Positions 35,607 to 44,779 of a stretch of DNA of 64,000 nucleotides are shown piece after piece; position 1 is the first letter of the stretch; every line of letters starts with the position of its first letter. The translations under genes were made by a program, and so were the position numbers. The notes under the pieces are model-generated. The model was not told the origin of the DNA. It saw only the letters and a program-made list of their open reading frames with translations, and made no database searches. The DNA is from Microbulbifer sp. GL-2. GTDB lineage: Bacteria; Pseudomonadota; Gammaproteobacteria; Pseudomonadales; Cellvibrionaceae. Location of the stretch: assembly GCF_007183175.1 (NCBI RefSeq), contig NZ_AP019807.1:2028001-2092000 (forward strand), given 5' to 3'.

Positions 35607-37058
35607 GTGAGAAAAAAATTTAATGTCATCAGAATCAAATTTCTTTTCTTTCTATTTTATCTTGGTGTTTGCAGTGCTGCCGGTGGACAAGAGGTTAATA
35701 ACTCAACTAATGTTGAATTATTGCTCAGTGCACACCCCGAAAATACGTTGATGGTCAATGCTAGTGTGGCAACCAGCGCGGATGCGAGGGTAGCTATCAG
35801 AGTAAAATCTGCTGATACGGAACGACGCAGAACAGCTTACAGTAACCCCGGAACGGAACACAATATAACTGTAGCGGGCTTGCGGGCAGATACTACTTAC
35901 CGATTTACCGTATTAGCTATTTTTGAAACTGGGGAGGTGGTCAGCAGTGAGGAGGTAGCCTTTAAGACTGGTTCATTGCCTGCGGGGGCTCCAACAGTAA
36001 AGATTATTGCCAGTACTGAGAAGAGTGAAGGAGGAATCACTATCTTTGCGCCGGCTTCTGATGCAAATAGTCGCTATTGGGGGATTGATGAACAAGGAGA
36101 GGTGGTTTGGTACCTGCATGGTGATCATCCTCTTGCGGGTGCTCCAGTTGCCCGTAACCTTGGCGATGGAAAGCTTTTATTGTTACTGGATCAAGAAGCG
36201 CGCATAGTCACATTAACTGGAGAAACACTGGAAAGCTTTCCTCTACCTGCTTACCACCATGATGCAATTCTTCTTGATAATGGAAACCTGCTGGCATTGA
36301 CTTATGCTCGTGAAACCGTTGATGGAATTTTCCTACAGGGGGATGTGATTGTGGAAGTGGATTCACAGGGGAATACAGTTTGGGAATGGTCGGCATTCGA
36401 TCATTTGGATACCAGCCTATTTCCCGGTGCGCTGGCCAGTCGTGTGCTGGGTAATGGAGCCACCGATTGGACCCATTCTAACGCCTTGTTTCATACAGCT
36501 GAGGATGATTCGATTTTACTGTCCAGTCGATCTCAAAGCTGGGTTATTAAAATCGATCACCTGAGCGGAGTCATTCAGTGGATCATGGGGCGTAATAGTG
36601 ATGTCCCTGAAGTTTTGGCCAATAAGTTTTTCGATTTAAATGGTGGCTCTTGGATGGCATCTCAGCATGCCGCAACGTTAATCAGTAGCGGTGAGATTCT
36701 CATCTACGACAATAGAAATGAATCCGAACTGAGCGGTAATATCTACAAAAGTCGCGCGGTAAAGTTTGTGTTGGACACCAACACCATGGAAGCTCAGCAA
36801 AGCTGGGAATATATTGTCCCTAAATACACTCAATCATTGGGGGATGTAGATGAGCTTATTGGAGGGAATATCCTTGTTTGTGCAGGAGGCCCTTCAGATG
36901 TGAGTACTGGCAGTGACCGAAATGCTTATTTAGTGGAAGTGACCCCTGATGAAGAGGCCGTTGTCACCTGGCAAGCGGAAATTGAAAATACATTGGTTTA
37001 TCGTGCAGAGCGTATAACTTGGGGTGAACTCTTGGGGCGCACTGGTAATGATATATAA
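35607..37058 (+). CDS. Arylsulfotransferase (ASST)-like exported protein
   Basis: About 483 residues. GTG 35607 is preferred over GTG 35595 because AGGA lies 5-6 bases before it. A signal peptide (RIKFLFFLFYLGVCSAAGG) leads into a fibronectin-like N-terminal domain (about 30-120). A beta-propeller with ASST features follows: YHHDAILLDNGNLLAL, WEWSAFDHLD, DWTHSNALFH and SSRSQSWVIKID. ASST enzymes transfer sulfate between phenols in the periplasm using a His nucleophile. Histidines are present in HHD and WTHSN, but whether the catalytic one is kept needs alignment. No DsbA/DsbB-like partner (as in assT operons) is nearby, so it may be a structural relative. Confidence 0.75.
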   Translation: MRKKFNVIRIKFLFFLFYLGVCSAAGGQEVNNSTNVELLLSAHPENTLMVNASVATSADARVAIRVKSADTERRRTAYSNPGTEHNITVAGLRADTTYRFTVLAIFETGEVVSSEEVAFKTGSLPAGAPTVKIIASTEKSEGGITIFAPASDANSRYWGIDEQGEVVWYLHGDHPLAGAPVARNLGDGKLLLLLDQEARIVTLTGETLESFPLPAYHHDAILLDNGNLLALTYARETVDGIFLQGDVIVEVDSQGNTVWEWSAFDHLDTSLFPGALASRVLGNGATDWTHSNALFHTAEDDSILLSSRSQSWVIKIDHLSGVIQWIMGRNSDVPEVLANKFFDLNGGSWMASQHAATLISSGEILIYDNRNESELSGNIYKSRAVKFVLDTNTMEAQQSWEYIVPKYTQSLGDVDELIGGNILVCAGGPSDVSTGSDRNAYLVEVTPDEEAVVTWQAEIENTLVYRAERITWGELLGRTGNDI

Positions 37059-37150
37059 AATATATCTGTAGTGGCTGCATGAAAGACCGCAGTGCAAAAA
37101 ACTGGGGTCTTTCTTGCTATCGTAAAAAATCACGTTCGGATTCAGGCTCT

Positions 37151-37441
37151 CTACTTTTCTGTATACTTCTCAATTCTTGCTTCTTCGGCTAAAAGAGGAG
37201 ATAACTGGGCCAGTATATTTTTCAAATGGTCTGTGTCCCAATGCTGCTGTTCAGCTTCCTTGGACTCCCATAGTTCAAGGGTTGTAAATATATTACTGTG
37301 ATCTGTGGAAGGCAGGATTTTGTAGTATAAACAGCCTGACTCTTCTTCAGATTGGTGTGCCAGTTCGGTTAACAGCTTGAATGCCTGGGAAATCTTTTCC
37401 TGTTGAACCGTAACTCTTGCCATTACATATAAATTGGCCAT
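37151..37441 (-). CDS. Antibiotic-biosynthesis-monooxygenase (ABM) domain protein
   Basis: A 96-residue ferredoxin-like single-domain protein of the ABM/YgiN kind (MANLYVMARVTVQQ, SEEESGCLYYKI, FTTLELWESKEAEQQHWDT, with HWDTDHL). Members act on quinols or electrophilic small molecules or bind haem; this one probably functions in redox defence. It is third in a run with DMT and DJ-1 genes (gaps 36 and 59 bases), read away from a LysR regulator. Confidence 0.85.
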   Translation of the reverse strand: MANLYVMARVTVQQEKISQAFKLLTELAHQSEEESGCLYYKILPSTDHSNIFTTLELWESKEAEQQHWDTDHLKNILAQLSPLLAEEARIEKYTEK

Positions 37442-37477
37442 TATTTTCTCTCATATATTTAAATTGCATCAGGGAGA

Positions 37478-37930
37478 TTAGTTGGTACGTTTAACTACTA
37501 ACAACACACCGAAAACCATCATGGTTAGTCCAATCAGGCGTTTAGTATCCAGACTGGATTGTTGTGCTCCGAATAATCCAAAGTGGTCGATAACACTAAT
37601 GGCGAGTAGCTGTCCGAGAAGTACAAAAGATACTGCGTTACCCACGCCATACTTTGGTGAAACCCAGGTAACACTCAATATGTAAAAAGCCACCAAAATC
37701 CCACCCAGGTAAAAATACCAGGAAATACCTCTATGAATAATCTCACTGGGTAGTCCTTCTGTTTTTAACAGGTAGGCTGCGGAGATAACCAGGCCAACAA
37801 AAAAAAGCACGGTTGTTGCCAGAGCTGAGCTGCCGAGCTTAACGCCAAGACCACTATTTAGGGTTGCCATTACCGGTATGCCAATGCCTGCCACGAGCAT
37901 TAAGGATGGGTAAATAATTGCATTTTGCAC
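37478..37930 (-). CDS. DMT-superfamily small membrane protein (YdcZ/DUF606)
   Basis: A 150-residue protein with five hydrophobic segments, matching the DUF606/YdcZ group of the drug-metabolite-transporter superfamily (GIGIPVMATLNSGLG at the start, SPKYGVGNAVSFVLLGQLL, and terminal GLTMMVFGVLLVVKR). GTG 37930 has AGAGG eight bases upstream. Substrate is unknown; its place between the DJ-1 and ABM genes suggests export of a toxic small molecule. Confidence 0.85.
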   Translation of the reverse strand: MQNAIIYPSLMLVAGIGIPVMATLNSGLGVKLGSSALATTVLFFVGLVISAAYLLKTEGLPSEIIHRGISWYFYLGGILVAFYILSVTWVSPKYGVGNAVSFVLLGQLLAISVIDHFGLFGAQQSSLDTKRLIGLTMMVFGVLLVVKRTN

Positions 37931-37989
37931 TTGTGGAACCTCTACTCATAATAGCGGGCCGGTCCGGGGGAACCGGCCCCGCAGCTCAT

Positions 37990-38664
37990 TTAGTCGGCGA
38001 GCTGTTTGGCAATGGCCAGGCCTACGCCATGGGCACTGGTTGGGTTCTGGCCGCTGATTACACGTCCATCCTCAATAATAAATTCCTGCCAGGGCTGTAC
38101 TTTGTTAAAGCGCGCTGCACTTCTAGTCAGAGATTCCTCCAGCAGGAAGGGAATATCATTGATGGTGCCGAAGTCAATCTCCTCTTCACGGGTGAAAGCG
38201 GTAACAGACTTGCTAGCCAGCAGCTTTTCCCCATTGCTCAGGGTAATAGGCAAGAAGCCTGCAGGACCATGGCAGACTGCTGCCAGAATACCGCCGGTTT
38301 CATAGTGTTCAGCACTCAGTTTGGCGAAGTCTTCATTGGTTGCCAGGTCGGAAAGTAGGCCAAATCCACCTGGGTAAAAGATCGCATCGTAGTCGGCGAT
38401 ATTCAGCTGATCTACGGGAATGGTATTGTTGATACGGTTCTGGAAATCTTCATTATCCAGTATCTTTTGGTTTACTTCGTCACCTTCAATATCAGTGCCG
38501 TACATAGGGGCTTTGCCGCCTTTAATGGAGGCAATATCGTAGTCGATGCCATTTTCCTTAAACACATGAACCACATGGGTCAGTTCTGGGGAGTAGGTAC
38601 CATTGGCCTGATCGGTTTCACCCAGGGTGGCGTGATTGGTAACGGGAATAAGTACTTTCTTCAT
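37990..38664 (-). CDS. DJ-1/PfpI family protein (Hsp31-like glyoxalase III type)
   Basis: A 224-residue cytosolic DJ-1/PfpI member. The nucleophile elbow is AVCHGPAG with Cys131, next to His132; YPGGFG at about 97-102 precedes it. Length and motifs match the Hsp31-like subgroup with a non-coenzyme glyoxalase activity converting methylglyoxal to lactate. First gene of a probable three-gene operon (DJ-1, DMT, ABM) divergent from a LysR regulator 122 bases away. Together this looks like a response to reactive carbonyl or quinone stress; that role is inference. Confidence 0.88.
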   Translation of the reverse strand: MKKVLIPVTNHATLGETDQANGTYSPELTHVVHVFKENGIDYDIASIKGGKAPMYGTDIEGDEVNQKILDNEDFQNRINNTIPVDQLNIADYDAIFYPGGFGLLSDLATNEDFAKLSAEHYETGGILAAVCHGPAGFLPITLSNGEKLLASKSVTAFTREEEIDFGTINDIPFLLEESLTRSAARFNKVQPWQEFIIEDGRVISGQNPTSAHGVGLAIAKQLAD

Positions 38665-38786
38665 GTTTGTTTCCTCTTTTGGTAAGCGTTCAGTGGGGAG
38701 GGATTGTAGATTGTCCTTTATCTGCCGATAATATGCCTATTTGGTGAAATACCTTTGCTGTATAGCAATAATAGAGGTTGTAGAAT
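38665..38786. promoter_or_regulatory. LysR-type divergent promoter region
   Basis: A 122-base region between the DJ-1 operon and the LysR gene, the usual place for a LysR operator (T-N11-A). It is A/T-rich near 38735-38775. No single palindrome could be assigned with confidence. Confidence 0.5.
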
Positions 38787-39668
38787 ATGGAAAGTTTTGA
38801 CGGCTTGGTCGAGTTTGTGGCCGTTGCAGAAAGCCAGGGATTCTCTGCGGCGGCTAAGCAACTGGGCTGTAGCACCAGCCATGTCAGCCGACAGGTCTCA
38901 CGTCTGGAAGAGCGCCTGGGTTGTGCCCTTCTGGCCCGTACAACACGCTTGGTCAGCCTTACCCAGGCTGGAGATGTCTATTATCGGCGTTGTAAGGAGC
39001 TGGTGACCGGATTGTTGCAAGCGAATGAGCAGGTAAGCCAACAGCAGTTCCAGCTGAGTGGAACCCTGAGGGTGAGTTGTGCAGGTTTCTTTGCTGAGCA
39101 TTACGTTGCTCCGGCTTTAATGGAGTTTGGTGTGCAACATCCGGAGTTGAGTATTGATGTGGACTTCAATAGCCGGATGGTCAATTTTGTGGAAGATGGG
39201 ATCGACTTTGCTATTCGTTATGGTCGACTGGAAGATTCCGGCTTGGTAGCTCGAAAGCTCGCCGAGCGGCAAATGATGGCCGTTGCCAGCAATGATTACC
39301 TAAGGACGAATGGCATTCCTGAGCGTCCCAGCCAATTAAAAATACATAGCTGTATTGTGGCTAATAATGACCAGTGGGTATTTCAGCTGGATGGAAAGCA
39401 GGAAACCATTAAGGTTAGAGGACGCTGGAGAAGTAATAATGCCCATACTGTTGTTAGAGCCTGTGAGCAAGGTTTAGGTATTGCTTATATGCCTAAAAGC
39501 AGTTTTAGTGATTATGTTGAACAGGGTCTGTTGAGGCCAGTTCTTGAACCTTTTTGGAGTAAGGGGGCAAGTAGTTGGATTGTTTATCAGAATCGACGTT
39601 TTTTACCGCTGCGGGCGAGATTGGCGATTGACTTCTTAGTTGAATATTTTTCCGGCTGGGAAGAATAA
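38787..39668 (+). CDS. LysR-family transcriptional regulator
   Basis: A 293-residue regulator with an N-terminal winged helix-turn-helix (about 1-60: FSAAAKQLGCSTSHVSRQVSRLEERLGCALL) and a periplasmic-binding-like effector domain (about 90-290). It is divergent from the DJ-1/DMT/ABM operon, the classical LysR arrangement, so it most likely controls that operon and itself. Similar to regulators of electrophile-detoxification genes such as E. coli YafC/DsdC-like members; the inducer is unknown. Confidence 0.92.
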   Translation: MESFDGLVEFVAVAESQGFSAAAKQLGCSTSHVSRQVSRLEERLGCALLARTTRLVSLTQAGDVYYRRCKELVTGLLQANEQVSQQQFQLSGTLRVSCAGFFAEHYVAPALMEFGVQHPELSIDVDFNSRMVNFVEDGIDFAIRYGRLEDSGLVARKLAERQMMAVASNDYLRTNGIPERPSQLKIHSCIVANNDQWVFQLDGKQETIKVRGRWRSNNAHTVVRACEQGLGIAYMPKSSFSDYVEQGLLRPVLEPFWSKGASSWIVYQNRRFLPLRARLAIDFLVEYFSGWEE

Positions 39669-39724
39669 GTTTGCAAATGAAATTTTCTTTACTCAGCTAC
39701 CATTAGCGCAATAAAAGCGGTCAT

Positions 39725-40039
39725 ATGAAAAATATTTTTTTTCAATTACCCAAGGATAAATCCTTGGAGCACTTTTCAGATATTGTTAAGTCTGACATTG
39801 TGCGAATTGAGAGAATTGTCTCTAACGGACAGTCCTCTCCAGAGCAGGGCTGGTATAACCAGGAGGAGCATGAGTGGGTAATAGTACTGTCCGGATATGG
39901 AATACTAGAATTTGATGGTGGTGAGAGAGTGCGTTTGGAGGCTGGAGATTTTTTAGAAATTAGAGCAGGGCGACTGCATCGGGTTGTAGAGACATGTGTA
40001 GATCAAGCGACCATTTGGCTTGCTATTTTTTACAAATAA
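39725..40039 (+). CDS. Cupin-domain protein
   Basis: A 104-residue single-cupin protein. The beta-barrel motifs are EEHEWVIVLSGYGILEFDG (metal-binding His and Glu) and LEAGDFLEIRAGRLHRV (second His), as in RmlC-like cupins. It is compact and cytosolic. It lies 56 bases after the LysR gene in the same direction and may be co-transcribed with it. Likely a small metal-binding or sensor protein; substrate unknown. Confidence 0.85.
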   Translation: MKNIFFQLPKDKSLEHFSDIVKSDIVRIERIVSNGQSSPEQGWYNQEEHEWVIVLSGYGILEFDGGERVRLEAGDFLEIRAGRLHRVVETCVDQATIWLAIFYK

Positions 40040-40987
40040 AATTACAAAAGGTTTCCAGCGAGTGGTTACTTCTATCATAACTTTGCATACTATTGTTTAT
40101 AAATAATAGCATTATAGTAGCGAAAATACTGAATATTATAATTATCTTATAGGCTATTGAGAAAGGAATACTATGGGATGGAAACTATAGGTTTTTTACC
40201 GCCAAAATCTCATTACCTTTTGGGTCTTTAAAAGGTGACCTGAAATGGTCGAAATATATGCTGGAAATAGATTATTGTCAGACGTAGATGTCCTTGTAGA
40301 GTTAACCTGTTAGGTGTCTGGTTCGGTAAGTGATTACTTTTACCTATCCAGGTTCACAGTCCTTTTGTCGCTCTTTCAGTCCAATTCTTGTTCTGAAAAA
40401 TGAAAAGTCAGTATTGTATGAGATTAAATTAATTTCAATAATTCAGTACTTTTAGTTTCTATTCCAAAACGCTAATAATTGTAAGGGTTTAATAGTGATG
40501 ACTGTATCCAGGTGAGGTCTGTAGGAGGTGCTAAATAGACTATTCTTGTCCCCGGTTGTTGACCAAATCCATTTTATAATGTTATTTCTCGATACTTAAA
40601 TTGTGCTCATTATCACACTTGACCTTGGAGTATCTATTTCCCTATTCCCGCCCGTGTCCCTCTACTTCTAATGGGTTGTAGTTTGTATGAGTGTGGTAAA
40701 AATTGAGATGCAGCCTTATTTTTTGCTCCCATTTTCATAGCTCGGGCGATATCTACAATATACAAGGACTTTGTGTCTTCATATTTTTCGAGTGGTCTAG
40801 CTCAAATAATATTCAATTTACCTGACGCCAGAAGCGATTACTGCCAGAAGTGAAGTCTATTGAGACATTATTAAGTTTCCCCTACCCCGCCTATCCATTA
40901 ATCCGTAATGTGACTTTATGTGCCATTCAGTATTTATTGGTAGGGCTGACTCTTTAGGTCTTTCATTGTTAATCGAGGAGTATGTAG
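40040..40987. other. Long A/T-rich gap with a possible gene remnant
   Basis: About 950 bases without an intact gene. On the minus strand around 40190-40255 a short frame reads FDHFRSPFKDPKGNEILAV, resembling the C-terminus of a glyoxalase/bleomycin-resistance (VOC) protein, but it is stopped upstream. The rest is rich in stops. No repeat or RNA seen. Confidence 0.35.
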
Positions 40988-42820
40988 ATGAAAGCACATG
41001 TTTTGAAAGGGATTCTCTATGCGGTGATTGTATCGTCGCTTTCGGCCTGTAGTGGGGGATCTGACAGTGATAACCCTGTGAACGTAGTATCGCTAACTAT
41101 TTCCTTAAGCCCTATTAGCGGTAGCACCTTATCTTTGCAGGATAGTGTGTTGATTGACTTTAGTGAGGCGGTTGATCTTGGAGATATTACTTTATCCGGA
41201 GATATGGAGAAACTGGGAAAGCTTACTCAGGTTGATAATGATACATTGAATTTTTCTCCTCTGGAGACATGGACGGAGGGAGAGACTCTATCCTTGTTGA
41301 TCAATGCTAAGGATGTGGCTGGAAATGCGATGCAAGAGATCTCTGCGAGCTACAAGGTTGAGGTGGTTGCTCCAGCAGTGGTAAGTATTTCACCAGATAG
41401 GGTACGCTTGGAGAAGAGTGACACAATTACGGTGCAATTTTCTGAGACTATGGATAGTGAAAGCCTATTGCTGACTGGGTCGTTGAGTTTCGATGAATAT
41501 GACCTGGCCTGGTCCAAAAGTGAGAGCGAAAACGATACGCTTAGCATTACCCCTAAAGCAGGATGGGTTTCTGGGCAGAAGCGGACCATTACTATTGAGA
41601 TTGCAGATAACGCGGGGAATATTCTCCCAGAATCAACAAGTAGTTTTACCGTTCCACTTTACTTTAAAAATTTCGATGCTGCGCAGGTTGTGATAGGACA
41701 GGAGGATTTCTCCAGCACTGTCACGGGGCTCAGTGAAAAAAATATTGCAGAGTATCCCGTAGGCGCTGTAGCTATTAGTGCGGATAAGACGCTTTTCCTG
41801 AGTGATACTAAGAATAACAGAGTTCTGGCCTTTAATGAGATCCCTGAAGTCAATGGTGCCCCAGCCAGTTTTGTTCTGGGGCAAGAGGATTTCTACAGTG
41901 CTGCAGCGGTTAGTGATAGTAGTTACTCTAACACCTACGGTTTACCCTCAAGGGTGAGTATTGATAATAATAAACTTGTTGTTACACAGTCATTCATTCG
42001 CCGTATTTTTGTCTACGATAGTGTGCCTGAAAATGGTGAGGCTATTCCCCTTTTGGCTTTGGGGTTACGGGATGGAGATGGAGATACCTGTAATAGTGCT
42101 GAGCTTAGCTTTGTAGAAGCTTCTATCATCGCCAATGGAAAGATCATTGTTGCAGATACAGGAAATTCTCGTGTATTAATCTGGGATAAATTACCTGAGC
42201 ATAATGATACACCTGCAAATTTTGTAGTAGGGCAGTCAGTACTTAGCAACTGTCTCGCCAATGATGATAATCAGGATGGTTCTAGTATTGCTCCCACAGC
42301 CAGAACACTTTCCCAGCCAAATGATATTTGGAGTGATGGAGAAAAATTGGCTGTTGTTGATACCTTGAATAATCGGGTTCTATTGTGGAATACCTTCCCA
42401 AAAAATAATTTTGTTCCGGCGGATGTGGTACTTGGTCAGGAGAGTTTCTTTGATAGGAAAACAGGAGAAGACAGTGGAGGGGCTGAAGGTTGGCTTGCAA
42501 CAAACAAAACCTTTAATGAGCCATATTTGGGGATTTGGTCTAATGGAATACAGTTGTTTGTAGTAGACGGTGGTAACCACCGTGTACTGATTTGGGATCA
42601 ATGGCCAGAAGTCAATTTTACTTCAGCAGATTTGGTGTTGGGCCAGACTAATTTTGAAAAATCCGCCTTTAATGATGCTAATCAAAATGGTGTAAGTGAT
42701 CAAGGTGAGCTACCAAATGCTTCTACCCTGAAATGGCCTGAGGGAGTCATTGGAAATCAAGATAAGCTATTTGTAACCGATAGTGGTAATAATCGGGTAT
42801 TGATATTTAAATCACGCTAG
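40988..42820 (+). CDS. Lipoprotein with Ig-like domains and NHL-type propeller
   Basis: A 610-residue lipoprotein (lipobox LSAC at about 18-21, ATG 40988 with GAGG upstream). Two Ig-like domains of the Big_5/SwmB kind cover about 30-130 and 132-225 (FSEAVDLGDITLSG, VQFSETMDSESLLLTG). Five or six NHL-type blades follow, each with a repeated segment such as LSDTKNNRVLAFNEIP, VADTGNSRVLIWDKLP, VVDTLNNRVLLWNTFP and VTDSGNNRVLIF, and the linking phrase ADLVLGQ..F. NHL propellers bind ligands or proteins; no enzyme active site is visible. It is probably surface exposed or periplasmic. Function is unknown. Confidence 0.83.
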   Translation: MKAHVLKGILYAVIVSSLSACSGGSDSDNPVNVVSLTISLSPISGSTLSLQDSVLIDFSEAVDLGDITLSGDMEKLGKLTQVDNDTLNFSPLETWTEGETLSLLINAKDVAGNAMQEISASYKVEVVAPAVVSISPDRVRLEKSDTITVQFSETMDSESLLLTGSLSFDEYDLAWSKSESENDTLSITPKAGWVSGQKRTITIEIADNAGNILPESTSSFTVPLYFKNFDAAQVVIGQEDFSSTVTGLSEKNIAEYPVGAVAISADKTLFLSDTKNNRVLAFNEIPEVNGAPASFVLGQEDFYSAAAVSDSSYSNTYGLPSRVSIDNNKLVVTQSFIRRIFVYDSVPENGEAIPLLALGLRDGDGDTCNSAELSFVEASIIANGKIIVADTGNSRVLIWDKLPEHNDTPANFVVGQSVLSNCLANDDNQDGSSIAPTARTLSQPNDIWSDGEKLAVVDTLNNRVLLWNTFPKNNFVPADVVLGQESFFDRKTGEDSGGAEGWLATNKTFNEPYLGIWSNGIQLFVVDGGNHRVLIWDQWPEVNFTSADLVLGQTNFEKSAFNDANQNGVSDQGELPNASTLKWPEGVIGNQDKLFVTDSGNNRVLIFKSR

Positions 42821-42862
42821 AGAGCTACTTTGAGTAACTTTGAAAGGTTGCTTTGTAATACT

Positions 42863-42886
42863 GTCAGGTCGAAATTACGACCTGAC
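42863..42886 (+). terminator. Hairpin after the NHL lipoprotein gene
   Basis: A perfect 9-bp inverted repeat GTCAGGTCG / CGACCTGAC with a six-base loop, 40 bases after the stop. No T run follows, so it may be a stability hairpin rather than an intrinsic terminator. Confidence 0.5.
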
Positions 42887-43427
42887 AAGTAATAGAGTAA
42901 GGTAATATTAATTGTTAATTTTGCCTGGATATCTGCATGAATTAGGTGGGATGGTTCCCGTAAATCTGGGTAGATGTAGAAATTACCCAAGGAGTATTTA
43001 TTTTATGCTGTAAGCTACACATGTGGTAATAACGCTGCGGTGGCGCAGCACTGTTAGTGCAGAGGCTGCCAAAAACAGTAGAGTGGACCATATGTCGGGT
43101 ACTATCGTTCCAAAAGATAGTATCTGTATATCCGGCAAGTTCATATTTTATGAAAGATGTACAGGATTAGGAAGGCTTGTAAGAAGAGGCATCTGTCCAT
43201 GTTGTAGTTCTCACAACTATGCGGAAAATAATGTCGTGCCAAAATTCGCTCTTTGAGGAGTGGAAAGCCTTCATAATTTGGAATAGTCCTCCCTGTCCAT
43301 GGTAGTGTATACAGGTAATGGTGCTTTCTGGGATTATGTGAATCCCAAATCTCCTGGATTTGAAAAAATGCTTGAATCCTGAATTCACCAGGACAAGAAA
43401 AATAAATTAGGAATGGGGAATATCCAG
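42887..43427. other. Intergenic, no firm gene
   Basis: About 540 bases. A 77-codon plus-strand frame (43023-43256) contains a cysteine cluster but no ribosome site or recognisable family, so it is not called. Overlapping minus-strand frames look like shadows. Confidence 0.35.
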
Positions 43428-43664
43428 ATGAGAATAATGACGTGTAGGCAGTTGGGTGGAGCTTGCGACTTGGAATTTCGTGCCAGTACCTTTGAAGAGA
43501 TGGCGGAAAAGAGTAAGGAGCATGGTACTGAGATGTATCAAAAGCAAGATGCTCTTCATCTGCAGGCCATGCAGGAAATGCAACATTTGATGAAGAACCC
43601 TGAAGCAATGCAGGAGTGGTATGAGGCTAAGAAGAGAGAGTTTGAAGCCCTGCCTGAAAGTTGA
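43428..43664 (+). CDS. Small DUF1059-like protein
   Basis: A 78-residue protein. ATG 43428 is preferred (GGGGA eight bases upstream); the earlier ATG 43413 overlaps AGGA. The N-terminus MRIMTCRQLGGACDLEF and RASTFEEMAEKSKEHGTE match the DUF1059 pattern (C-R-x-L-G-x-x-C, then an acidic helix and an EH pair). A second helical region follows (LQAMQEMQHLMKNPEAM). Role unknown; possibly metal binding through Cys and His. Confidence 0.72.
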   Translation: MRIMTCRQLGGACDLEFRASTFEEMAEKSKEHGTEMYQKQDALHLQAMQEMQHLMKNPEAMQEWYEAKKREFEALPES

Positions 43665-43892
43665 GGATCTCAGTTTTACAATACCCTGTAATGATTTGAC
43701 TATGTCATCAAGTGTAAAGCATGTTTTATATTTCAGGCTTATTAAGTTTTTTGCCTATTTGTGTTTTAGTTTTTACCGTTTAGATAGTTGGCGTACCGCT
43801 TTTAGATTTTAAGCTGAGGATCTATAGATGACTGGTTTAACTCTATCCAAGTTGGTTGGTTTTCAATACGTGCATATCAATTAAGAATAATT

Positions 43893-44712
43893 ATGATTAA
43901 ATATTTTTTGTTTTTTTGTTGTCTCTTATTTCCTGTTTTGTCAGAGCTGTGGATCTTGAGCGATCGTCGTTGATAATAGGGGGTGCTATTCATTTTTCAT
44001 CTGAAATACTTGATGAGAGGCGTAGCCTGAATATTTACCTTCCTGCGAGTTATCAAAATGAGCCTAAAAAGAACTATCCAGTAATCTACCTTTTAGATGG
44101 GGCTATGAGTGAGGATTTTGTTCATATTGCAGTTTGGCTCCTTTTCCTGGGTTAATATGGTGCCAGAGTCCATTCTTGTAGGGGTGGTTAATGTAGACAG
44201 GAAACGAGATTTTACTTTTCCCTCTGACGAGGCTCGGGATAGAAAAGAGTTTCCGTCCTCGGGGGGCGGGGAAATTTATAGAAACTCTTGAGAAGGAAAT
44301 TCAGCCCCTTGTGGAAAAACAATATCGGGTGAGTGGAAGTTCCACATTGGTCGGTCAGTCCTTCGGTGGGCTATTGGCTACAGAGATTCTATTTAAAAAG
44401 GCGGACCTTTTCGATAACTATGTCATTATCAGTCCTAGCCTCTGGTGGAGTGAGGAAGCTCTGTTGGCTAACATCCCAAAAGATTGTTGTGGTGATAAGT
44501 CAATTTATGTTGGAGTGGGAAAGGAAGGGCAGGTTATGGAGCGGCTTTCCAGAACATTATTCAGTAAGCTGACGGAAAATGAAAGTAAGGGAAGGGTGCA
44601 TTTTGGTTATTTTGAGCAGCTGGATCATAGTGATACTTTGCACCTAGCAGTTTATGATGCTTTTGAGAAGCTTTTCTCGAACAGGCAACATAAGGAAAAA
44701 TCAGAAAATTAA
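43893..44712 (+). pseudogene. Frameshifted esterase (putative esterase/enterobactin-esterase fold)
   Basis: A gene for an alpha/beta-hydrolase of the putative-esterase family is spread over three frames. ATG 43893 gives a signal peptide (MIKYFLFFCCLLFPVLS). The frame then shifts near 43940 to RAVDLERSSLIIGG and RRSLNIYLPASYQNEP. Near 44135 it shifts again to FSWVNMVPESILVGVVNVDRK, and in the G tract 44261-44270 to GKFIETLEKEIQPLVEKQYR, with the nucleophile Ser in GQSFGG, ending at 44712. The intact ancestor would be about 270 residues. At least three independent lesions argue for a true pseudogene. Confidence 0.78.
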
Positions 44713-44779
44713 TTGAAAGTAATATAGCTATCTCGATCTTTACAACTGTAAAAGTTAATAGAGCGCCAGTTGCTATTCA

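Noticed and set aside
40186..40255. Minus-strand VOC-like C-terminal fragment
   Set aside because: Only about 20 codons and closed by stops; too little to call a gene, noted in the gap entry.
43023..43256. 77-codon frame with a cysteine cluster
   Set aside because: No ribosome site and no conserved pattern; overlapping frames are equally open.
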